Source: Strobilurus pachycystidiatus (taxonomy: Eukaryota > Basidiomycota > Agaricomycetes > Agaricales > Physalacriaceae). Taken from it: 64,000 bases of DNA. The notes under the pieces were generated by a model. It did no database searches, was not told the origin of the DNA, and saw only the letters and a list, made by a program, of their open reading frames with translations. Location of the stretch: assembly GCA_019915135.1 (NCBI GenBank), contig JAHLMK010000005.1, forward strand, positions 1 through 64,000, in the 5' to 3' direction. The translations under genes were made by a program, and so were the position numbers. Below are positions 55,725-64,000 of the stretch, in pieces (position 1 is the first letter of the stretch; the number at the start of each line of letters is the position of its first letter).

Positions 55725-57323
55725 CTAAGGACTCGGAGAATAATCATCGGACGAATCTTCGCCTGACATCTCATCCTCGGAATGATGAGGGATTATCTCC
55801 ACCTGATCCCAGTACAAGGTCCCCACTAATTCTTCGAGAGATTGCACATAACCGCTATACAGTGCAACGGACTCCGTCATCCGCAGAGTGTTCAGCCTGG
55901 CATTTCGGAATCCACGACTACTCAAGACAATCTTCAAAATCTCGTCGAATCCGCCTTTCTCGAAGATTGCCTTTGAGATGCAAAGTTCTTGGAGAGCAGG
56001 AAAGCGAAGAATGGCCGGATCCGCGGGAATTATCCTGAGAGCGTGGAGAAAGGAAGGCACAGTGCCTTCCAGCTCAAGCTTCCGAAGCTGATGACATTTT
56101 TCTAACGTTGCCATGATCGATTCGGTGAAGGCCTCTTCCGAAAGATGCAACTGAAGATGCAGGACGTCCTCAAGTCGTATCATATCCCCAATACTGTTGA
56201 TAGCATTGTGGAGATGGTCAAAATAAGCAGAGTAATGGTCCTGCCACTGGATGTCAAGCCGCAGCCAAGGCTTGGCTGAACTGGGCTCGGTTGCCATCCC
56301 CGTCGTGAATAACTGGGCCCGCAGTTCTTTCATGATACCGCCTGTGCTCAAGGACAGCATGCCCAGAGCTCGGTCGAGTAGACCGCTAGGTCCATCACCA
56401 CATCCATTCAGCGCATAGAGGAATGGACCGATAGGTCCCAAAGCCTCAGGCATAACGATATGTGCCTGGATGCGCGCTGTTGGAGGGAGGAGGACGTTGC
56501 AGAGAAATCTGGTAAGGGAAGTAACGTCGGAATGTAGACGGAGGTCGGAGAGATGTGCAAGATGTGCTGGTTTCTGCGATCGACCAAGGGTGGTGTAGAC
56601 GCTTGCGTCACCGACTTCCAGTGCGTCCACCAGATGAAGCACCTCGACCATTGGGATATTCTTCAGAACGACAAGCATCTGCGATAATGATGCGGGGGCG
56701 GCCACCATGGATAGCTTCAGGATGGTAAGGTCCTTTAGCAACGGCGAAGTCCAGCTCAAACGGCACCCGCGAAGTTCGAGATGTCTCAAACTCGGAGTCT
56801 CGCCGTTCAGGAAATTGTCAGATATGGTCAATGCGCGAGTGTAGGAAATGTGATTTAGAGCGAGCGTGTGGAGAATGGGAGCTGCTTGAGCGCGGGAGAT
56901 GAGATACTCCGCAAGGGTGTCATGTAGACGCAACTCAACGGTGCGTCGGAGATGCTCCAGTGCACAAGAAAGCTTTGTTCCTCCTGAGAAATGGCTATAT
57001 CCTCTCTGTGGGCGTATGGTCAATGGCGCTTGCTTGGACCTACGGATCAACTCCAGGGTCCACTCCGCCGAACCGTCGAAAGTAATGCAACTCCAGAGAG
57101 CAGGACATGCAACAGCCACTGTTCGCCAATGAGTGCAGATGTGGGAGACCTTGGACCAATGGGGGTGGCATTCAAGAGCGGAAGTGAAGATGAAAATATT
57201 GCACAGGATTTCGACTGGCAATCTGGATATGGGAGCCAGTGCGTTCCGACGCGTTTTCAAGGCGCAAATGGCCTGTTCATGACGAAATATTTCCAAGTCA
57301 ATGTGCTCGATTGTGGTGGCCAT
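55725..57323 (-). CDS. F-box/LRR protein, divergent array member C
   Basis: A single-exon gene, 532 codons from MATTIEHIDLEIFRHEQAIC; an upstream in-frame ATG (57386) adds 21 residues that have no counterpart in copies A and B. F-box: NALAPISRLPVEILCNIFIF, then SKVSHICTHWRTVAVACPAL. LRR-like text: SLRHLELRGCRLSWTSPLLK, HLSDLRLHSDVTSLTRFL, QLRKLELEGTVPSFLHALRI. It ends in an acidic Ser-rich tail. It shares gene plan and motif order with A and B but is much diverged, so it is the older member of the array. Likely an SCF adaptor; target unknown. Confidence 0.83.
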   Translation of the reverse strand: MATTIEHIDLEIFRHEQAICALKTRRNALAPISRLPVEILCNIFIFTSALECHPHWSKVSHICTHWRTVAVACPALWSCITFDGSAEWTLELIRRSKQAPLTIRPQRGYSHFSGGTKLSCALEHLRRTVELRLHDTLAEYLISRAQAAPILHTLALNHISYTRALTISDNFLNGETPSLRHLELRGCRLSWTSPLLKDLTILKLSMVAAPASLSQMLVVLKNIPMVEVLHLVDALEVGDASVYTTLGRSQKPAHLAHLSDLRLHSDVTSLTRFLCNVLLPPTARIQAHIVMPEALGPIGPFLYALNGCGDGPSGLLDRALGMLSLSTGGIMKELRAQLFTTGMATEPSSAKPWLRLDIQWQDHYSAYFDHLHNAINSIGDMIRLEDVLHLQLHLSEEAFTESIMATLEKCHQLRKLELEGTVPSFLHALRIIPADPAILRFPALQELCISKAIFEKGGFDEILKIVLSSRGFRNARLNTLRMTESVALYSGYVQSLEELVGTLYWDQVEIIPHHSEDEMSGEDSSDDYSPSP

Positions 57324-57993
57324 TTCGAGGCTAAGGCTTGACTGTGAGCATACACAGGACGGTGTGGTGAAGGATACATACAACAAAACGGACTTGCGCG
57401 ACCAAACAGTGGTGGTGAAACGCCGGCAAGCCTGGAATCTGCCGTCGGCACGACAGACTCAAAAAGGTGAACTTGGATTTTGATGCGCCTTCCACTGCCA
57501 CCCTTCCATTCTTCACGCCATGTTTCAATCCTGCATTTCTCTGATGAAGCCGCTTCTGAGTTTGCTTAGCACCTCCTGACTCCTGAGGCTTGAGTCAACG
57601 TAAAGACGGTACTCCGGTAGATACTTACCTCAATAGAACACCGTCAAGGCGCGTTGAGCAACGATAACGGCAATGCGCGTGAGCTCGAAGACCAGGTGCA
57701 GTAATATTCGCTTGCCTTTGCTTACACGTATGATCCGTCTGACCTTGTCTTTGTATTCATTAAGTCATTCGGCGAAAACACCTGTCCATCACAGGGCCAC
57801 AATGCCTATTCTTATGATGCGATTGCAACCACACAAGTTCCATTCCTCTTGTCAAACCACTGTCAAACATACGGACCACAACCCTCCGTTGAAAAGCAGT
57901 CCGACAATTCATTACGTCCACGCATTCTGTTCGCCTCCGAACTGCCTACATAAGTAGGAATCGGCGAACTACCTCCTCCACCGCACACCCATC
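57324..57993. other. Divergent promoter region, F-box C and Ppo
   Basis: 670 bp. No gene or strong element; short open frames only. Confidence 0.5.
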
Positions 57994-60900
57994 ATGCCCA
58001 ACGCCATGTTTAGGAAACTCAGCTCTGGCGCAAACTCCTTCCGTCGGCAGTCGAGATTCTTCAGCGACAAAGACGCCTCTGAAGTTGCCGAGCAGAATGG
58101 TCGGACGACTAACGGCGCTGTCAATGGACACAAACAGCAGCCTTCCATACCCGAAGAGCCAGCAGCCGCTCCTGCTCCTACACCTGCGACACCCCCGAAA
58201 CCGGCTTCGGCTACGGCACCCAGCAACCCTCCGACAACTGAAGCGAAATCTGGCGAGGAGGCGCATGGAGTCCCCATTCCCCAGTTACTGAAAGATCTTG
58301 GAAAACAGGTAAGGCAGATATTGGCTGCTTCGTCCTCGATACTCACTTCTCCCAAGTTCAAGGAGGGTTTGGACACCTCTACCCTGGTAAATTGAAAGCT
58401 CACTATACGCCACAATGCTCACTAAACAGCGCAGGCGGCTGCTATTGATGCTGTACGCCACAAGGATAGCATGGATGATCGAAAATTACTCGTCAGTGGT
58501 CTTTCGGCGGCTAATGTACTTACTCATCCCCCGCTTTTCCTCAGCTGGAGCACATTTTGACTTTCATTTCTCGCCTCCCACATGACTCAGCTATCTCTTT
58601 GGAACTCCAAAACAAAGTCATCGCCCTTCGTAAGAACTCTTTCTATTGCTCACGCGTCAAATACTAATCTATCACAGTGTACAATGATCTTTCCCATCCG
58701 CCCGCGACCTACATTGGCGACAAGTATCGATTCCGCGAAGCCGATGGAGGGAACAACAACATCTTATCACCGGACATGGGTAGAGCTGGGATGCCTTACT
58801 CTCGCAGCGTCCAGCAGATCCACTCCGTCTCGCCCCAGGACCTACCAGATGCGGGGCTCGTTTTCGACACGTAAGTCCTTGGATTCTTTCGACCCCCCCT
58901 CGGACTACTGAAATTACATCTCGCTTCGATAGACTTTTACAGCGCGAAAAGGTTGGCCTTCTTTCATTGATATGGAGTGAATTGCGCTCAATCTCGGTCT
59001 CTATCTAGTTTGTGAAGCACCCAGGCGGCCTCTCTGCCCTTATGTTCGCATTTGCAGCGCTTGTCATTCATACGTACGTTTCACAGGTTCCTTTCAACGT
59101 AAATACTCATCTATGTTCCGTCAGTGTCTTCCGTACATCCCACACTGATGTCAACATCAACGAAACATCGTCTTATGTCGACCTTGCCCCTCTTTACGGG
59201 AATAATCAAGAGGATCAAGACAGGGTCAGGAAGCATGACGGATATGGTCTTCTGCACAACGACGTGTTTGCTGAAAACCGACTCATGCTCTTACCGCCTG
59301 CTGTCTGTGTTCTTTTGGTCCTATTTTGTCGCAATCACAACGTACGTATTCACGTCCCGACGCTTAAAATGTCGTCTAACTCAAATCGTTCTAAAGTATA
59401 TCGCCAATAAACTCTTCGAGATAAATGAACGGGGCACATTCACTGACCCCGCCAAACTCTCACCCGAACAGTTGAAGGCGCAAGATAAGGAGATTTTCCA
59501 GATTGCTCGTCTAGTCAACTGCGGTTGGTTCGGCAGTGTAGTTTTCTCCGACTACTTCTCTTGCATTCTCGGACTTGTCAGAACAGGCAGTAACTGGAGT
59601 CTGAGTCCATTTGGCGTACGCATGCGGTCCCCATTCGACAAGTAGATTTGACTAATATTGGTCCAGGATTTCCGAGTGGAAGATCACTCAAATTTCGAAC
59701 GAGGACGGGGAAACGCTTGCAGCGTGGAGGTGCGTCTCCATCAAAAGCCAACTGAGGTCACTTCTGATGCCTACATTTAGTTCAATTGCCTCTACCGCTG
59801 GCATGCGACTACGAGCCAGAAGAACGAGAAATGGGTCGAGCAACTGATGTCGGGCATCTTCCATGGAAAACCGTTCACTGATGTCACTGTCGAGGACTTC
59901 AAAGCTGTGGGGCAGCGCCTTCACAGCTTGGATCAAGATCTGACCCACTGGACGTTTGGAGAGTGCGTCTCTTTCCCCACGTCTGTTGAATCATGTTCTG
60001 ATGATGTTGGCTAGGATGAACCGCCGCGAGAATGGAGGCTTTGGGGACGAAGACCTTGCAAAGATATTACACGAAGCGTTAGTTGGATCAACTATCCTCT
60101 CTTTCCAAACTTAGGCTCAATGGTAATCTACATAGAACCGAGGATCCTGCCGCCGCCTTTGGCGCGAGGGGGACGCCGTTGGCGATGCGCCTTCATGAAA
60201 TTATGGGTATCGAGCAAAACCGCCGATGGGGTGTCTGCTCCTTGAACGAATTCAGACAGGTCCGCTCTTCCATCTCATTAAAAAATGAAAGCTCACTCGC
60301 CTCGTTAGTTCTTGGGCCTCAAAAGTCAGTACCCGTATGTTTTTGAAGACATTGTCATTAACACATGAAACCTTGCAGCCTATGCCTCTTTCCTCGAGTG
60401 GAATCCCAACCCGGAGATCGCACATGCCGCTGAGAAGCTCTATGGAAACATTGATAACTTGGAGCTGTACGTTGGTCTCCAGGCCGAGGAAGCGAAACCG
60501 CTCGTCGACGGTGCGGGTCTTTGTCCAGGTGAGATAATGCGGGCGGGACAGCGAATTGATTTGAGGGTCTGACAACTTCTACCACAGGGTACACTGTCAG
60601 CCGCGCAATCCTCAGCGACGCCATCGCCCTCACTCGAGGCGATCGCTTCTTTACCCAAGACTATACCCCCGCCAACCTAACTGCATGGGGCTTCGCGGAC
60701 TGCCAGCGAGATCCCAATGCATTTGGGTTCGGAAGCACCCTCGGGAGGCTCTTCATGCGGACGCTCCCTAAGGAATTCGGAGAAGACGGGAACAGCGTGT
60801 ACGCGTTCTTCCCGCTCATGACACCTGACTCGATGAAGGTGCACCTCGAGAAGATGGGCCACGCGGGGCAGTACGACTTCAAGCGGCCGTCGACAAAGGC

Positions 60901-62407
60901 CACTGTCGCTGTTAATGGGGCCGCTGAAGAGGAGATCCAGAGGCGAATCGACAAGAGAGCTGCGGCTGTCTTGGATTTGGGTGCGCGAGGGTAAGATTCG
61001 GCAGGATCTACTTTGGATCGTCCGTACTTACTGGGGTTCATCTTAGATTCTATCCCATCCAGAAGGACGGGAAGCGCCGCGGAGTCGTCGTTGATGCTCT
61101 CGTCAAACTCATCGGGTCAGAAGAGCGTGTTGGGGAATACTTCTTCAGTCACACTACATCCCTGATCAAGATGCACTCGTTCCCCGTCGTTGGGGACAAG
61201 CAGCGTGTAGTGGATATTGTCCGGGATGTATTCAAGACGCTGTCGATGGTCTGGGCTGCGGATGTAGTACGTCTTCTTGCCTCGCATCTTGCTGTTTGAT
61301 CTGCATCTGAATCTGGGGTCAGGGCGGCATCACGCTCAAGACGAAGACCAGTGGCGGGTTGTACACGCCGTCCGAGTTGCATGATGTTCTGGGAGATCTG
61401 TATGAGTGCGTATCAGACAGGTCCTCGACGCAGTCTCATGAATGGAGTGGCTGACGCGATTGATAGATACGTGTTCCTGAACGTGGATCAGGCTAGATTG
61501 ATGCTGCTCAAGGAGAAAGTGTCTGCTGATGTGAAGAAACTGGCACACCACATCAAGGCCTCGATCGGCGCTAACACATGGGTAGGGTGGTGTCTACCTG
61601 CTTGTTTGACCTTTTGTTAACACGTTTTCAAGTTGTCGGCATCCCTCTCCATCTTTGGCAGAAAGAAAGAGAACGACGATGTTGACGAGAAACGGCTCGC
61701 CAAGCGTCTAGGCGAACTTGGTGTTCCGGCTGACGAGATGGTCAATACCGTCCTCGGGATCATGGTCGGAGCCTCAGTTGAACTATCACTCGGTAATGAT
61801 GCCTCTCCTCTCGGGACTGATCGTCTCTAATCGCTTTGGCAGCAATGACGAATAGTCTTGATTGGGCCTTTGAGCAAAAGCTCGTGGTTGGGCAGTCTGT
61901 TCCGGCCAGCAAGCAGATCAAGGATGCTCTCCTGCACGGATCGGAGAAGTCTATCCAGTGGCACGGCGTGTCGAGGTGAGGCTTCTTCTGTCTACGATTG
62001 GATCGCGGATTGAATAAGGTATTTAGATGTTTGGGTGACTCGTTGACGATCGAGGTCAGTAGAGTTCCTTCGCGAACGCGTCGTGCTTTGCGCTGATTCC
62101 TTCGGTAGATTCTTTCGGAAACGTTGCGGGCCGTGTTCAGTTTCCCGGGATGCACCGCGGACCGGGTAACTCGGGGGCGCTGAAAAGGCGAGTTGCTCCA
62201 TCACCTCGCTCTCAATCATGATGCTGAGGATTCTTTTGTGTTGTCAGGTTTTTGGCGGACAACGCGGAGATGCAGTATGCGTTCGTGGGTGCTGATCAGA
62301 AGCTGACGCCGTGGCCCAGCACGATGATTGTGAAGGTACGGGATACCGAATTTCCCCCGACTCGGATTATGAAACTGATTCATTCTTGACAGTACAACTC
62401 GCAATGA
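57994..62407 (+). CDS. Ppo-type fatty-acid oxygenase (linoleate diol synthase family)
   Basis: A bifunctional dioxygenase with an N-terminal animal-type heme peroxidase and a C-terminal P450-like isomerase, making oxylipin (psi factor) signals. About 1,100 residues in many exons. After a Pro/Ala-rich leader: SMDDRKLLLEHILTFISRLP; PPATYIGDKYRFREADGGNN; RTSHTDVNINETSSYVDLAP with the likely distal His region; EFNCLYRWH, holding the catalytic Tyr and proximal His; and FSDYFSCILGLVRTGSNWSL. The P450 part contains LSMVWAADV, KLAHHIKASIGAN, GIMVGASVELSL (I-helix-like) and, after an intron, SRCLGDSLTIE with the heme-thiolate Cys. It ends FPGMHRGPGNSGALKRF and STMIVKYNSQ. Both active sites look intact, as in PpoA-like 5,8-diol synthases. 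Which diol it makes cannot be told. Confidence 0.9.
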
Positions 62408-63143
62408 AGGGCAGTTGCGATTGGGCGGTGATTGCTATTTGTGGACGAGCATTTCTATCTTTCCATGTAACCGTAAATCTGTTTCATTCTTGTATGATGT
62501 GTCAAAATCTATATCTCGCATACCAGTGCATGTCATGTAGAGCGGTCTGTATAGGCCGAGAGGTGTTCCGTCTTCCTGATGATGATCAATGGGCTCATGT
62601 GGCGTAATGGAGGATGAGATGCAGAGGACTAGTATGCACGTGGGAGACATTCGGATAAAAGGGAAAATTGAGGATAGCTGGATGAACGTAAAATAAAGTT
62701 TCAAGTTTCTCATGACACGCGAAAGGAAATGCCGCCGAGCGAGGACAGTGTCATTCTTTGGAGGCCGGGGGTGGTCCGGAAGCCATGACGATGTCTGGTG
62801 GGCGAGGAATTTTTCACGCAGCGAAATTCGAGATGGAAGGTATTCTAGCGAAATAGCTGAGCACGCCACAAGGGTGCAGCTGGGAAGGAGTGAATCACGT
62901 GCAAGGCAGGCACTTGTTCAGAACAACCACGACGGCAACAGCGACGACGACCAGATCCCGACCGACCTTGCTGCTGCAGAGAGCGCACGCCTCGGCTTCC
63001 GGAAGAGCGGGCGACATTGACGAGCACGATCAGGCGCTGGCAGAGTAACCGTTCAGTGCAGAGTACGTCGACTTCTCCACTTGTCGTGTTGGCGAGGCTC
63101 AAAGGACGGACAAGCAGAGAGCCAAGCCGAAATCAAGACGCTG
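62408..63143. other. Intergenic, Ppo to PAK kinase
   Basis: Holds the Ppo 3' UTR and the kinase 5' region. A 102-codon frame at 62712-63020 lacks motifs and is not called. Confidence 0.5.
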
Positions 63144-64000
63144 ATGTCCCTGCCGGACAGGTCTGCCTCCACCCACCGCCCGCTAAGCAAATCCGTAACT
63201 GGCCCATCCTTGCCTGTCTTTTCCTGACGCTCACATCCACCCAGACGAGCCGCATCACAGTCGAGTTCCACAAGCCGTCCCGCGCCTCCATCCAGGAGTA
63301 CAGCGCCCTCCTCGCACAAGCCAACCAGCACGCATCCTCGCCGCCGTTTGCGCCCAGCCGCGCACCACCACCGCCGCCCTCGAAGTCGCTGCAGCCAGCC
63401 CCCGCCAAAGTGCGCAACTCGCTCACCAAGCCCAACCCCAGAGCCCGCAAACTAAGCCTCTCCGCCATCGAGCCGCCTGCCCAAGATATGGCCTACGCTG
63501 CTGCTGCGCCGCCGCCCCGCCCGTCCCGTGCAAACACCGCCAATCTCCACGACCTCCTCGCTGAACCCGCACAAACACAGAGTCCTAATCCGTCCCTTCT
63601 CGCCCGCCGTCTGTCGACGCCTGCACCCATCCCCCAGCACCACGATGACTTTTACGCCGACCCGCAAGAGTCGCCGCCGCCGCCACCACCACCACAAAGC
63701 GAGTTCCCCGTCGGTGGCTCTGGCACCATCACAGGCAGGGCCCGCAGTGGCACTGGGTCAAGCAAGCAGAAAAAGAGCGTGCTCGGCTTCATCTTCAACA
63801 CCACCAAGCGCCCCGAGATCAGCACGCCCTACGATCCCGTCCATCTCACCCATGTCGGCTTCAACTCGTCCACGGGCGAGTTCACAGGCCTGCCCAAGGA
63901 GTGGCAGCAGCTGCTGCAGGAGAGCGGCATCTCGCGGTCCGAGCAGGAAAAGAACCCCCAGGCCGTCATGGAGATCGTCAAGTTCTACCAGGAGGGCCAT
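63144..64000 (+). CDS. Ste20/PAK-family protein kinase, N-terminal fragment
   Basis: The 5' part of a p21-activated kinase, cut by the window edge. Exon 1 has 17 codons (MSLPDRSASTHRPLSKS); a 50-nt intron (63195-63244) joins in phase to TSRITVEFHKPSRASIQEYS. A Pro/Ser-rich stretch follows, then the Cdc42/Rac-binding CRIB motif ISTPYDPVHLTHVGFNSSTG and EFTGLPKEWQQLLQESGIS. No PH domain precedes the CRIB, which favours Ste20/Shk1 over Cla4. The kinase domain would lie to the right. Ste20 kinases act upstream of MAPK cascades and in polarity (family knowledge). Confidence 0.88.

Noticed and set aside
62712..63020. 102-codon frame before the PAK kinase
   Set aside because: No motif, runs through a probable promoter/UTR region.

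Overview
This 64 kb window is nuclear DNA from a filamentous basidiomycete, most likely an agaricomycete. Genes are dense, lie on both strands, and are broken by many short introns of about 48-57 nt with GT..AG ends. The gene content fits: Pmt4-type mannosyltransferase, a Ppo oxylipin synthase, a DOPA-dioxygenase family protein, DUF6697-like and F-box/LRR expansions, and a RING-PH-VWA signalling scaffold. I see no tRNA, rRNA, CRISPR array, operon or prokaryotic feature. Gene models were assembled by hand from splice signals and family motifs, so internal exon edges are inferences, although several models sum to exact multiples of three.

Layout, 0-32 kb: 5' end of a copper P-type ATPase (-); a short-chain dehydrogenase with a damaged cofactor motif (-); an F-box protein (-); Pmt4 protein O-mannosyltransferase (+); RecQ helicase (+); secreted flavin monooxygenase (+); coiled-coil DUF6697-like protein (-); bystin/Enp1 (+); MuiA/DUF4139 protein (-); alpha/beta hydrolase (-); a large unknown membrane protein (+); DOPA 4,5-dioxygenase (-); cystathionine beta-synthase without Bateman domain (-); a RING-PH-VWA scaffold resembling Far1/Ste5 (-).

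Layout, 32-64 kb: a small Pro-rich protein (+); a membrane-anchored FAD oxidoreductase (-); a rearranged stretch holding a MITE and a decayed tandem copy of the neighbouring genes (37.1-39.5 kb); the Tel1/ATM checkpoint kinase (+), whose N-terminal half reads through many frame changes while the FAT/kinase half is clean; a tandem array of four related F-box/LRR genes (-), the first a pseudogene and the next two copies of a 2.44 kb unit; the Ppo fatty-acid oxygenase (+); and the 5' end of a Ste20/PAK kinase (+) cut by the window edge.

Themes: genome maintenance (RecQ, Tel1), pheromone/MAPK-type signalling (PAK kinase and RING-PH-VWA scaffold), oxylipin and pigment redox chemistry, and local gene birth and decay by tandem duplication. 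These neighbours are not a cluster in the bacterial sense. No single compact new system is evident. The most unusual signals are the duplication/MITE region beside Tel1, the frame-change cluster in Tel1, the scaffold protein, and a 6-nt exon in RecQ.
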